This document shows positions 7,654 to 16,383 of a stretch of DNA of 64,000 nt, one piece after another. Below the pieces are notes generated by a model, which was given only the letters and a program-made list of their open reading frames with translations, searched no databases and was not told the DNA's origin. Positions within the stretch are counted from its first letter, which is position 1. Each line of letters begins with the position of its first letter. The position numbers were made by a program, and so were the translations under genes. Source of the DNA: a virus; IMG/VR virus record IMGVR_UViG_3300034095_002511, positions 1 to 64,000 of that record; one strand, 5' to 3'.

Positions 7654-8193
7654 ATGATAACATTCTCTAATTTTTTGAAAGTAAAAGAATCAAGTTCGGC
7701 AACAAGGATTAAAACACAGGCTGCATTAGGCTTGGCACCTCCTGTTGCAGATATATTTAGCCGTGGAACACCTCCTCCTTGGCAAGTCACAAGATTGAAA
7801 AAAGCATTAAAGAAAAGTCACAAAAAGAAAAGCCGTAAAAAGAAAAGTCATATGATTGGAGAGGCTAAAAAGCCTATGCCAAGAGATTTGAATTTTGATA
7901 AATTTATGTCTTCGATTGAGCTTTTGGCTAAAGATATTTGGGAATTAAAGCTCTTGAAAAATAAAAAAGAAACACAAGAAAAAATGAAAAAAATCATGAA
8001 AAAACATGGTGTTAGTGTAGATGATGATAATGAAGTGGTTGAAAAAGATGATAAGAAGATAGTCAAAAAAGATGATAAAAAGAATGAAAAGAAAGACGAT
8101 AAAAAAGTAATTAAGAAAGACGATAAAAAAGTAATTAAGAAAGACGATAAAAAGGTAATTAAGAAAGACGATAAAAAGGTAATTAAAAAATAA
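7654..8193 (+). CDS. Lys-rich repeat protein with capsid-targeting-like N-terminus
   Basis: The 179-residue protein starts MITFSNFLKVKE, resembling the capsid-targeting peptide of T4 internal proteins (MKTYQEFIAE, cleaved after L/I-x-E). Then come a Pro-rich turn, a basic cluster (about 50-68: LKKALKKSHKKKSRKKKS), a helical middle, and a C-terminal tail of KDDKKVIK octads. The basic composition would suit a DNA-condensing protein packaged with the genome. No Shine-Dalgarno sequence precedes the ATG; a late-promoter-like element does. The inference to an internal virion protein is plausible but indirect. Confidence 0.55.
   Translation: MITFSNFLKVKESSSATRIKTQAALGLAPPVADIFSRGTPPPWQVTRLKKALKKSHKKKSRKKKSHMIGEAKKPMPRDLNFDKFMSSIELLAKDIWELKLLKNKKETQEKMKKIMKKHGVSVDDDNEVVEKDDKKIVKKDDKKNEKKDDKKVIKKDDKKVIKKDDKKVIKKDDKKVIKK
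8094..8189 (+). repeat. 24-bp tandem repeat coding for KDDKKVIK
   Basis: About four copies of a 24-bp unit (AAAGACGATAAAAAAGTAAT plus four bases) lie head to tail and stay in frame. Copies differ by single A/G changes in the third position, so the array is recent and copy number may vary between strains. Confidence 0.85.
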
Positions 8194-8241
8194 GAGCCAA
8201 TTTACAATTGAAATAGATTTAAAGCAGCATTAAAATAGGTT

Positions 8242-8652
8242 ATGGCTACGAATTTAAATTCATTGTGCAAATTACAAAAAAAAGAATTAAATATTTCTTT
8301 GGATGCAAGTCAAAGAACATATCTTGTTGCGGTTTTTATTGATAATATAAACCCATGCAAAAACAAATTGTTAAATATACCATGTGAAAAAGGAATAGCC
8401 ATTAGTGGTTATTCATATGATTGTGCGTCTGATTTTTATGTAAAAGAATGTGTTGATTATTATAGATTGGGAAGCATACAAGGAGTGGCTTGTTTACATA
8501 TTCATAATTCATGGGAAATAAAAATTCCATTATCTTCAAAAATTTGTATGAAACTTATGGATAGAAAACAAAAGAAATTGTTGAAAGATTTTATAAAGAT
8601 TAATGATTATGACAATTTGTCCGTAGAATTTCTTCAAATGGTTGGTGATTAA
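8242..8652 (+). CDS. Hypothetical protein
   Basis: The 136-residue protein begins at an ATG with AGG about five bases upstream. It has six Cys residues spread through the chain, no membrane segment and no recognised domain. The next gene begins directly after its stop, so the two are probably one transcription unit. Confidence 0.5.
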   Translation: MATNLNSLCKLQKKELNISLDASQRTYLVAVFIDNINPCKNKLLNIPCEKGIAISGYSYDCASDFYVKECVDYYRLGSIQGVACLHIHNSWEIKIPLSSKICMKLMDRKQKKLLKDFIKINDYDNLSVEFLQMVGD

Positions 8653-9090
8653 ATGGAAATTCAGAGATTAAAAAATGATGATTATCATATTGGAATTGCT
8701 CTTTTATCATCAGTTAAATCCAAACAAAGAAAAATAGCATTATTTTGCGACACAAATAATATAATTTATATTAGTTCTGAAAATAAGCCTAAAGGTATTA
8801 GTTCTGAGCAAGGTATATTTGTTTTAGAGCCAGAAATATATTTGTTTACTAATCTTAAAATTTTTGATGTTTCTGGTATTCTTTATTTGACTTACACTCC
8901 ATTATTTGAATCTTTGATAATTTTAGCTAATTCTTTGGTAAAAAAAATTGTTTATATTGAAACAGAAGTGATAAATAACGAAGTTGAGCAGTTGTGTTTA
9001 AGTGCAAATATAGATTTGCAAAAATACGATGGAAACCTTCATTGGATAAAGGATTACATATTTTTAATACAACAAGCTGAGATATTTTAA
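8653..9090 (+). CDS. Hypothetical protein, Rossmann-like secondary structure
   Basis: The ATG abuts the previous TAA. The 145-residue protein shows alternating hydrophobic strands (IALFCDTNNIIYI; FVLEPEIYLF; LVKKIVYIETEV) that suggest an alpha/beta fold, but no catalytic motif is visible. It could be a partner of the preceding protein. Function unknown. Confidence 0.5.
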   Translation: MEIQRLKNDDYHIGIALLSSVKSKQRKIALFCDTNNIIYISSENKPKGISSEQGIFVLEPEIYLFTNLKIFDVSGILYLTYTPLFESLIILANSLVKKIVYIETEVINNEVEQLCLSANIDLQKYDGNLHWIKDYIFLIQQAEIF

Positions 9091-9109
9091 GGGATTGGAT
9101 AAATATTAT

Positions 9110-9877
9110 ATGAGTTGCAATTCAAATAAATACACGGGTCAGAGTAGCGGATGCATTGACCAATATGGTTGTAAAAGCGGTGTTTGCCCCGACTTTACTC
9201 TAAGAAGAAATGATACAAAGCCTGATTTTAAAGTAAAGATCGAAGATTGTGATGGCCCTTTAGATCTTACTGATCTCGTGTTAGAGGCTTCGATGTGGTC
9301 AAATGGGAAATTTAAATTCGCAGTCAGCAGCACAGATACATATTTTTCTCTTGCTGATAATATCGGATTTAATCAGATTATGATTGGTGATGTTATAATA
9401 GTTGACAGACCAAGACAGACGGAGCATTTGTTGGTTACAGCCTTTGATGAATCTAATTATTACATTCAAGTACAAAGAGGTTATCATGGAACAATTGCTC
9501 AAAATTGGAAAAAAGGGCAACCTGTAAAAATTATAAAGTTTATGAATTCTGCTGCTCAAACAGAAATGGTATATCAAGATGTGATTGGCGTTGATGGAAT
9601 GACGACCAAAGATGTTTTACAAGAAAGTTATTTCGTATATCAATGGAAAAATGGAGATACATGTTTTCCAGGTTGTTACTTTTTAGAATTTAAACTCATG
9701 AAAATGGCTGTAACGCTAAACTTGGAATCATTATCGGTAATTCCAAGTTTTATAGATCCTAGTAATATTGATTATCATTGCAACATACCTCCCAATATTG
9801 AATGGATCAGAAGATTCCCAGTAGATACTGAAGGCTATATTTTAAAAATTTCAGATAGTCCAACATCAGAGATATGA
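9110..9877 (+). CDS. Probable virion/baseplate protein
   Basis: The frame is open from a TTG at 9095, but the ATG at 9110 is preferred because the upstream GGG sits too close to the TTG. The N-terminus is Cys-rich (five Cys in the first 35 residues). Then RRNDTKPDFKVKIEDCDGPL-DLTDLVLEASM follows the pattern RNDTxPxxxxxLxDxxGxxxDLTGAxVxxxM seen at the N-terminus of many phage baseplate/tail-fibre proteins. The rest is beta-rich. It is 256 residues long. Its place between unknown genes and a metabolic enzyme gives no further hint. Confidence 0.5.
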   Translation: MSCNSNKYTGQSSGCIDQYGCKSGVCPDFTLRRNDTKPDFKVKIEDCDGPLDLTDLVLEASMWSNGKFKFAVSSTDTYFSLADNIGFNQIMIGDVIIVDRPRQTEHLLVTAFDESNYYIQVQRGYHGTIAQNWKKGQPVKIIKFMNSAAQTEMVYQDVIGVDGMTTKDVLQESYFVYQWKNGDTCFPGCYFLEFKLMKMAVTLNLESLSVIPSFIDPSNIDYHCNIPPNIEWIRRFPVDTEGYILKISDSPTSEI

Positions 9878-9884
9878 GAAAATT

Positions 9885-11432
9885 ATGTCATTAGTTTCAA
9901 ATTTTTTGATTGAAAGGCTTGAAAACATTGGTGTTAAACACATTTTTGGAGTTGTTGGTGGTCACAATAATAGTTTTATAGAAAATATAAATAATAATTC
10001 TAAAATAAAATTTATTGCCAATAAAGATGAAAACAGTTCTGGATTTGCTGCTGACATTTACGCTAGGATTCAAGGCACTGGTTGCGTTTGTGCAAATTAC
10101 AATGCGGGAGCCTTAAAGCTTTGCAATTCAATTGCTGGTGCATACTCGGAGAAATCACCAGTCATTGTGATATCCATGTCTCCTCCTATAAAATCAAGAA
10201 ATGAAGATTTTTTATTACATCATGTCGTGAGAAGTTTTGATAACCAGCAAAAAATATTTAAAAACATTACTTGTTATTCGACTATTTTAAATGATGCTAC
10301 AAAAGCAGGTCTGGCTATCGATGAAGGGTTGGAGGCACTTCTGAAAAACAAGCAGCCTATTTACTTAGAGCTTCCTATAGATGTAGCCAATTCACCAATT
10401 AGATATGATGTCTATCGTGACGGAACTCCAAATAGTAAAACAAGCGACAAAGAAACATTACAGGATGCAATAAAAGAAACTTCAGATTGGATTGCCGAAA
10501 GTAAAAATCCTGTGATATTAATAGGTGTTCAAGTTATAAGATACGGACTAAGCAAAAAGATTGTTAGATTTGCAGAAAAACACAATATTCCATTTATGAC
10601 AACATTGCTTGGAAAAAGTTCTGTTGATGAGAACAATCATTTGTTTCGTGGGGTTTATTGTGGCTCTAAGACATCTGATGAAAATGTGAATGCAATTATA
10701 GATCAGTCTGACTGTCTGTTGGTTTTTGGAGAATGTTTATCGGATGTAACTCTTGGATTTCAATCTCCAAGATTTACTAAAAGACATGTTGTTTTTTGCT
10801 CTACTGAAGGTCTTTATATAAAGAATCATGTTTATAATAATGTGACATTTTCTGATTTTTGTAATTATTTATTTGAAATAAATTTTCCTTCTAAGGCAAT
10901 AATTGAAAATTATAAAAATAATGAATATTTTGAAGATTCTAAAAATAATGAATATATTTCTGAAAAATATTTTTTCAATAAAATCAATAATCTTATATGC
11001 AAAGATAATAATTTGGCAATAATAGCCGATGCTGGCGATTTTCTTACAAGTGCTTCTAAATTAAGGGTTTATGAAAATAGATTTTTTAGCCCTGCATTTC
11101 ATTATTCTACAGGATTTGCAATTCCTGGCTCTTTAGGTTTACAACTATCAAAGCCAGAACTTAGACCAATTGTATTGTTGAGTGAAAATTCATTTGATAT
11201 TTCCATGATCGAATTGCATACTTTGTTTCAAAATAAACTTAATCCTATAATTTTTATACTAAGTAATAACATGAATAAATTTTATAATATTGAAAAGTTT
11301 AAACAATTTTTTAATTTCGGTAATGGTTTTATTGTATCTAACAAAGATGAATTAGACAGCGTTATATCTACATCTTTGAAATCTAAAGAAATTAGTCTTA
11401 TAAATGTGACATTTACCAAGGAAAGCACTTAA
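9885..11432 (+). CDS. Thiamine-diphosphate enzyme, pyruvate-decarboxylase-like, altered cofactor motif
   Basis: The 515-residue protein shows the three-domain plan of ThDP decarboxylases: PYR domain with the activating Glu at 49 (DENSSGFAADIYAR) and a His pair at 112-113 (LLHHVV), a middle domain (about 190-330) and a PP domain. The His pair is typical of pyruvate/indolepyruvate decarboxylases. Two usual residues are changed: GDYN near residue 27 reads GGHN, and the Mg/ThDP motif GDG...NN reads SEN (433-435)...SNN (460-462). Glu could replace the Mg-binding Asp, but reduced or altered activity is possible. A decarboxylase or carboligase acting on a 2-oxo acid is the best guess; substrate unknown. 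It ends TAATG into IF-3. Confidence 0.75.
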   Translation: MSLVSNFLIERLENIGVKHIFGVVGGHNNSFIENINNNSKIKFIANKDENSSGFAADIYARIQGTGCVCANYNAGALKLCNSIAGAYSEKSPVIVISMSPPIKSRNEDFLLHHVVRSFDNQQKIFKNITCYSTILNDATKAGLAIDEGLEALLKNKQPIYLELPIDVANSPIRYDVYRDGTPNSKTSDKETLQDAIKETSDWIAESKNPVILIGVQVIRYGLSKKIVRFAEKHNIPFMTTLLGKSSVDENNHLFRGVYCGSKTSDENVNAIIDQSDCLLVFGECLSDVTLGFQSPRFTKRHVVFCSTEGLYIKNHVYNNVTFSDFCNYLFEINFPSKAIIENYKNNEYFEDSKNNEYISEKYFFNKINNLICKDNNLAIIADAGDFLTSASKLRVYENRFFSPAFHYSTGFAIPGSLGLQLSKPELRPIVLLSENSFDISMIELHTLFQNKLNPIIFILSNNMNKFYNIEKFKQFFNFGNGFIVSNKDELDSVISTSLKSKEISLINVTFTKEST

Positions 11433-11989
11433 TGCATCATCAGAACTATCGCAATTATGATAAAGATCCAAACAAACCTAGCGAACTTAGAATAAATTAT
11501 CAAATTAGAGTACTCACTGTAAGAGTCGTAAGAAACGAAGAGCAGCTTGGCATCATGTCAACAGATAATGCAAGAAGAATTGCAGAAGAATCTAATTTTG
11601 ATTTAGTAGAAGTTATCCCAAATGCTAATCCTCCACTTTGTAAAATTATGGATTATGCTAAGTACAAATATGAAAAAAAAGTAAAAGATAAAGAGAGTGC
11701 CAAAAAGAAAAGGGAATCTCAAATACAATTTAAAGAATTGAGATTTAGACCATCTATTGCAGAAAATGACCTTATGACAAAAGTTAATCATGCGAAAAGG
11801 TTTTTGCAAGAAGGTTGTAAGATTCACTGCATCGTTCAATTTAAAGGCGGAAGGGAATTAAATCATATTGACAATGGTTTTAATCTTGTTAAAAAATTGA
11901 TTGATAGTTTGTCTGAATATTCAACAGTGGAAGTTGCTCCTAAATTTGAAGGTAATAAAATATTTTGTTGTTTGGCTTCTAAAGTTTGA
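11432..11989 (+). CDS. infC: Translation initiation factor IF-3
   Basis: The 185-residue protein aligns in order with bacterial IF-3: the N-domain RINYQIRVLTVRVV and LGIMSTDNARRIAEES, then PPLCKIMDYAKYKYE, a Lys-rich linker (KKVKDKESAKKKRE) and the C-domain ELRFRPSIAENDLMTKVNHA with RFLQEGCKIHCIVQFKGGREL. IF-3 binds the 30S platform, checks start-codon and initiator pairing and keeps subunits apart. The ATG overlaps the previous stop (TAATG). Length and domain set are complete, so it should be functional. IF-3 is rare in viruses. It may bias initiation toward phage mRNAs together with bS21. Confidence 0.92.
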   Translation: MHHQNYRNYDKDPNKPSELRINYQIRVLTVRVVRNEEQLGIMSTDNARRIAEESNFDLVEVIPNANPPLCKIMDYAKYKYEKKVKDKESAKKKRESQIQFKELRFRPSIAENDLMTKVNHAKRFLQEGCKIHCIVQFKGGRELNHIDNGFNLVKKLIDSLSEYSTVEVAPKFEGNKIFCCLASKV

Positions 11990-11996
11990 GAAAAAC

Positions 11997-13205
11997 ATGA
12001 ATCCTATTAAAGACACAAATATAATTAGTTTTTTTGAAGAATTCTATAAAAGACTTAATTCTAATTCTAGTTTTTATAAAAAAAAAGATAATTTATTCAT
12101 TTCCAAATTACTTAATTCGGATCACGAAATATTGCGTACTGCGTTTGGTGACATCGGAGATAAAATTGTCGCTTTTTTAAAAAGTGTTGACATAAGCCAT
12201 CCAAATATTGAAGATTGTTATGATGGGATTTTTCAAGATAATGGTGAATTCAACCAAGTATTCGATGAATTATGCTCTTATTATAATTTTGGAAAAGCGA
12301 ATAAATTCACCAAGCTGAGTGAACTTCTTCAAAGTTTTATGAGTAAATATGTTTTAGATAATTTTAAAATATTGTCTAAAATCGATGTTCCAGAAAACAA
12401 CAGATGCAATTTGCGTTTTTTAAATGACAATGAAAAAAAAGAAAAAATCAGATGTCAAAAAAAGATGCAAATAATTGATCTTAATAGTGCTTATAAAAAA
12501 GGAATTTATAATTTTAATTCTCATCCAAATAATTTTTATAATTTTTTAAGATTTGATAAATCTTTAGAAAATGAAGTTAAAAATATGGAACGCAAAGCCA
12601 AAAGATATGAGGATTTGGGTTGTTCTTTTTTGGCAAACGAAATAACAAGCAACTTGCAATCTTATCATGAGTATATACGACAATCTTATTTTGGGTTCAA
12701 TAGAATTACCATGTCCGCTGCCAGTTTGATTCTGTCGAGAAATTTTAACTATACGAGTTCAATCACACCAACTATTTTTTCAGATCAATCAGATATATTT
12801 AAAATATTTGCCACCCAAGGACTTTTTGGAAAATACTTTTTTGATGAAAATGAAGAAATAAATGGTTATGAATATGAGCCTAAAATATACCCATTGAATT
12901 ATTTCAATGATATTATGACCGATAAAGTAAAAGATGTTATAAGCAAATTGGAAAAATTTCCAGAGGCAGACAACAAATCGATATTTGATTTTTATGGTTT
13001 AATAGTACCTTCTTTTGATTTTCCTGTTTTGTCTAAAGATAAAAATTATTCATTTATAGACTGCAATGGGAAATTGAGAGTTTATCAAGATTGTTTGGAA
13101 TCAAAATATGAATTTGATAAAAATATGATTCAAAATAAATATTTTACTCCAATTATAGTTGCTGAGAAAGATCACAAATGTTACTTTATAACATACTGGA
13201 TTTAA
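11997..13205 (+). CDS. Hypothetical protein
   Basis: The track of open codons extends back into infC, but the ATG at 11997, eight bases after the infC stop, is the natural start and gives 402 residues. The protein is rich in Asn, Phe and Lys, looks mainly helical, and lacks recognisable motifs, signal peptide or membrane segment. Size and position suggest a stable phage protein; function unknown. Confidence 0.6.
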   Translation: MNPIKDTNIISFFEEFYKRLNSNSSFYKKKDNLFISKLLNSDHEILRTAFGDIGDKIVAFLKSVDISHPNIEDCYDGIFQDNGEFNQVFDELCSYYNFGKANKFTKLSELLQSFMSKYVLDNFKILSKIDVPENNRCNLRFLNDNEKKEKIRCQKKMQIIDLNSAYKKGIYNFNSHPNNFYNFLRFDKSLENEVKNMERKAKRYEDLGCSFLANEITSNLQSYHEYIRQSYFGFNRITMSAASLILSRNFNYTSSITPTIFSDQSDIFKIFATQGLFGKYFFDENEEINGYEYEPKIYPLNYFNDIMTDKVKDVISKLEKFPEADNKSIFDFYGLIVPSFDFPVLSKDKNYSFIDCNGKLRVYQDCLESKYEFDKNMIQNKYFTPIIVAEKDHKCYFITYWI

Positions 13206-13217
13206 CAAGAGGTGCCA

Positions 13218-13544
13218 ATGATTTCTAAAAAAATTACAATTGAACAACTATTGAGCTTTGCTAAATCAATTTATTATGATGCTTGTTTGGGCCATTTAGA
13301 TTTAATGGATGGTTATTGCGAAAAGGAAGCTGAAAAAATATTTGAAAAATTATCAGATGTGCCTTTGGTTGTATCGGATGATAAAAAAAATATAGATTTT
13401 AAAATCTATGATTCAGAAATGACAAATAGGCAAATTAATCCACAATTATTTGTTTCTAATCAATTTGACCATAACAATTTTTCTACTAATGAAATTTATG
13501 CAAAGAATATTACTATAACAACTAATACAAATGATATTTTTTAG
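13218..13544 (+). CDS. Hypothetical protein
   Basis: ATG 13218 is preferred over GTG 13212 because AGAGG lies about seven bases upstream. The 108-residue product has an N-terminal helical region with a CLGHLDLMDGYCEKEAEKIF segment and a Thr/Asn-rich end. No family recognised. It lies directly before the co-chaperonin. Confidence 0.5.
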   Translation: MISKKITIEQLLSFAKSIYYDACLGHLDLMDGYCEKEAEKIFEKLSDVPLVVSDDKKNIDFKIYDSEMTNRQINPQLFVSNQFDHNNFSTNEIYAKNITITTNTNDIF

Positions 13545-13553
13545 GAGTTTCAA

Positions 13554-13892
13554 ATGTCTAAGAAAATTGTCGGTGCAGATGGCGAGTGCCTTTCTTCGGT
13601 TCGTACTGTTAAAGGTGTCACTCCTTGTGGTAGTCAAGTTTTAGTTGAGATTTTGACACCACAAGAGCTTATGAACACCAATATCACTATTTCTGAAAAA
13701 ACAGATCTTAAGGTGCCTTTACAGGGCTACATAAGGGCTGTTGGCCCAACTTTTAGTTCAGAATGGGGTTATAAGGTTGGTGATCGAGTTTTAATTAGCG
13801 GAAGCGGTGTAATTTCTCCAAATTACAATTCTATTCATCGAGACTCTTTCTTGATGGAACCTAATGCTATTAAGGCTGTTATTGTCGAATAG
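13554..13892 (+). CDS. GroES-like co-chaperonin
   Basis: The 112-residue protein fits the GroES barrel: VTPCGSQVLVEIL (like KPLGDRVVVK), a mobile-loop region with NTNITI, PLQGYIRAVGP (like GxVxAVGxG), GYKVGDRVLIS (VKxGDxVLF) and the closing NAIKAVIVE (DILAVIE). It would cap a GroEL ring, presumably the host's, because no large subunit is coded here; T4 gp31 and similar phage proteins do this to fold capsid protein. A 25-residue N-terminal extension is present. GGAG precedes the ATG. Confidence 0.8.
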   Translation: MSKKIVGADGECLSSVRTVKGVTPCGSQVLVEILTPQELMNTNITISEKTDLKVPLQGYIRAVGPTFSSEWGYKVGDRVLISGSGVISPNYNSIHRDSFLMEPNAIKAVIVE

Positions 13893-13897
13893 AAAAA

Positions 13898-14953
13898 ATG
13901 AATAAAGATCCATATTTAGTATTAGAAATTTCTAGAACTGCCTCTGCTGAAGAAATTCAAAATGCCTACAGGAAAAAAGCTAAACAGTTTCATCCTGATA
14001 GGAATATTGGAGATCCTACAGCAGAGGAGAAATTTAGAGAAGTTCAAGAATCTTATGATATTTTAAATAATTCAAAAAAGAAAAACCAATTTGATCAATT
14101 TGGCTTTGGTGTTAATCCTAATGAATGGTCTTCTGGTTTCATGCATACTATGCACGACATCTTTGGAAAATCTATTCACAAAGGAAAAAATATACAAGTC
14201 AAAGTTGAAATTACTTTAGAAGAAGCTGCTACAGGTTGTTCTAAACAAGTAAAAGTAAAAAAAAGCAAAATATGTGCATCCTGCAATGGAAATGGATCTA
14301 AAAAGTTTGAAAGCTGCAAGCATTGTAATGGAACAGGCATTCATAATGTTTTGTTGCAAGGAAATGCAAATATTAATTTTCAAACCGCATGCCAAGCATG
14401 TAATGGTTCTGGAAAGATAATTATAGAAAATTGCAATGACTGTAATGGTGCTGGATATCAAGGAATGCAAAGTGAAGAAGTGGTAATTGATTTGCCCATT
14501 CCAGCAGGGGTATCAAGTGGTCAAATACGCATGCCAGAACAAGGTGATCCTTGTAGGCACAATAATGGAATTAATGGCGATTTGATTATATTCATTCAAG
14601 TATTACAGCATGAATTTTTCCAACGACACGATAATCACATTGTGATAGATGTTCCTTGTACTTTTTACCAACTTGTAAATGGATTTGAATTAGAAATTTC
14701 AAATATTTACAAACAAAAAGTAAAAGTAAAGATACCAAAAAACACTATGCCAAATTCACAAATTAGAATTCAAAGACAGGGCTTGCCTGGTGGAATAGAT
14801 GGTATTGGTGACATGTTTGCAATTCCAAAGTTAGATATGCCTAAAAATATGCCACAGGAATATCTTGATTTGCTTGAAAAAATAAATGAAATTGAGAAAA
14901 AAAATCCAAGTGTAAGAAAAAAAGAATGGGATAGGAAAGTTAGTAAACTATAA
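13898..14953 (+). CDS. dnaJ: DnaJ (Hsp40) chaperone
   Basis: The 351-residue protein has the full type I Hsp40 order: J-domain with HPD (32-34), a short linker, the zinc domain with four CxxCxGxG repeats (CASCNGNG, CKHCNGTG, CQACNGSG, CNDCNGAG), and the two C-terminal substrate-binding domains with DVPCTFYQLVNGFELEI. It stimulates DnaK ATPase and holds unfolded clients. The Gly/Phe linker is short. No dnaK is coded here, so it would work with host DnaK. It lies directly after the GroES-like gene, forming a folding pair. Confidence 0.92.
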   Translation: MNKDPYLVLEISRTASAEEIQNAYRKKAKQFHPDRNIGDPTAEEKFREVQESYDILNNSKKKNQFDQFGFGVNPNEWSSGFMHTMHDIFGKSIHKGKNIQVKVEITLEEAATGCSKQVKVKKSKICASCNGNGSKKFESCKHCNGTGIHNVLLQGNANINFQTACQACNGSGKIIIENCNDCNGAGYQGMQSEEVVIDLPIPAGVSSGQIRMPEQGDPCRHNNGINGDLIIFIQVLQHEFFQRHDNHIVIDVPCTFYQLVNGFELEISNIYKQKVKVKIPKNTMPNSQIRIQRQGLPGGIDGIGDMFAIPKLDMPKNMPQEYLDLLEKINEIEKKNPSVRKKEWDRKVSKL

Positions 14954-14974
14954 TATTCAAAAGGAAGGTTTAAA

Positions 14975-15178
14975 ATGAGTAATATTACAGAAAATAAATT
15001 ATTTTTGCCAGTTGTTGCATTGGCGATTTTGTTTTTAGGTTTGGCATTTGGTCATAAAGTAATTATTGATAAAGTGGCCGATAGAGTAATTCATAAGTTG
15101 CAAAAAGAATATTCTCCATCTCCATTTTCACCAGGATTTGATCCTGATAAGATCGATATCAATAAAATTAAACGCTAA
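14975..15178 (+). CDS. Small membrane protein (67 aa)
   Basis: AAGGAAGG precedes the ATG. One hydrophobic helix (about 10-27, FLPVVALAILFLGLAF) is followed by a charged helix and a Pro/Asp-rich tail. Predicted as a single-pass membrane protein. Function unknown. Its end overlaps a convergent gene by eleven bases. Confidence 0.55.
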   Translation: MSNITENKLFLPVVALAILFLGLAFGHKVIIDKVADRVIHKLQKEYSPSPFSPGFDPDKIDINKIKR

Positions 15179-15521
15179 TTAATTTTATTGACTTCAATAG
15201 CATTGGTTGGTCTTTTTGGCTAGAATGACCGAGAAATTTAAATTCAAGTTCGTTTCCTTGGCATAAATTTTTTGGAAGTCTAAGAAATTGATCATATGAG
15301 CAAAATATTTTAGATCCATCCATAAAATGAATAGAGATAGGATTCTTGTTTTTGTTTATAAAATGAATTTTAGACTTTTTAGTGATTGTCGGAAGATCTA
15401 TATCATATTTGGGAATTTTATGAATATAGTCTTTCACCCAATCAAATCCTTCTGGTATGTAGAGATTATTGTGTTCCGATAACTCTTTTAAAATAACGAA
15501 ATTTTTAAATTTATTTTCCAT
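15168..15521 (-). CDS. Hypothetical beta-rich protein
   Basis: This leftward 117-residue protein sits between two rightward blocks. The C-terminal part alternates strands (KIHFINKNKNPISIHFMDG; ELEFKFLGH) and looks beta-rich. No domain recognised. Its 5' end faces the next rightward gene across twenty bases containing TATATTAGATATAC. Confidence 0.5.
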   Translation of the reverse strand: MENKFKNFVILKELSEHNNLYIPEGFDWVKDYIHKIPKYDIDLPTITKKSKIHFINKNKNPISIHFMDGSKIFCSYDQFLRLPKNLCQGNELEFKFLGHSSQKDQPMLLKSIKLISV

Positions 15522-15541
15522 ATATTAGATATACAAAAATT

Positions 15542-15868
15542 ATGCAAATATTATCTGCCAATTTATTGACTACATTTGAAATAAACATGATTGATGATGA
15601 TGGAAATCAAAAATCGGTCATTGTTTTTTATGACAATGAGCAGAAAAAAGTTATGCCAATAGGTCAAATTGACGCAGAAATAAAAAATAAAATTGGAGAA
15701 TATATTGGTGGATATTATGAAACACCAATAAAGACAATTTCTTTTGAAATTCCAGAATACATAAAGGAGAACATAAAAAACGCTCAAATGGGAAATATGG
15801 AGTTTTTTGGGATTACTAAAGAAATAAAAGAATATCAAAACATGAATGAAACAAAGGATAAAATATGA
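15542..15868 (+). CDS. Hypothetical protein
   Basis: The 108-residue protein opens with a strand-rich segment (TTFEINMIDDDGNQKSVIVF) and has a charged helical C-terminus. There is no clear Shine-Dalgarno sequence. It ends ATGA into the following gene. Function unknown. Confidence 0.5.
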   Translation: MQILSANLLTTFEINMIDDDGNQKSVIVFYDNEQKKVMPIGQIDAEIKNKIGEYIGGYYETPIKTISFEIPEYIKENIKNAQMGNMEFFGITKEIKEYQNMNETKDKI

Positions 15869-16356
15869 GCCATCACAGTGCAGAATCAATAAATTTTAAA
15901 GTTGTAAATTTAAACAATCCAGATCGAGAAGAGCAAAGAGACTTTAGAATGTTGACCTTAGATAAGGTTTTTGCTTGGATTGACAAAAAAGAATATGATG
16001 AATCTATAAAAAATGAACTCAAAAAAATGGTTAGCAAATACCCAAGCAATGCATACAGTTCATTTGGTAAAAATTTTCGTCAACATTTGAGTAAGGCTCA
16101 AATGATAACGAAAAAGGATAGGCCTTTATTTGTTGGCGAATTGGGGGATGATAACTATAAAAAATTAGATTCTTTAAATGATGATTTCAAAGCACCAGAA
16201 ATTAAAAAATCTTCTGTAGTAACAGATACTTTGAGAAAAGAACCCAAAATTAATGATTATATTGACATGCAAACGGAAGATTTTGATAATGGAATAGATA
16301 TTAAAAGTGAAGATCAAAAACCTTTGATCGTTCCAAATGGATTAAAAGAAATTTAA
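15865..16356 (+). CDS. Hypothetical hydrophilic protein
   Basis: The start overlaps the previous stop (ATGA). The 163-residue product has a folded-looking N-terminal half (about 1-85, with LDKVFAWIDKKEYDESIKNE) and a disordered, acidic C-terminal half. No known motif. A partner protein of the previous gene by position. Confidence 0.5.
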   Translation: MSHHSAESINFKVVNLNNPDREEQRDFRMLTLDKVFAWIDKKEYDESIKNELKKMVSKYPSNAYSSFGKNFRQHLSKAQMITKKDRPLFVGELGDDNYKKLDSLNDDFKAPEIKKSSVVTDTLRKEPKINDYIDMQTEDFDNGIDIKSEDQKPLIVPNGLKEI

Positions 16357-16383
16357 ATTTAAAATAAGTAACTAGATTATTTC

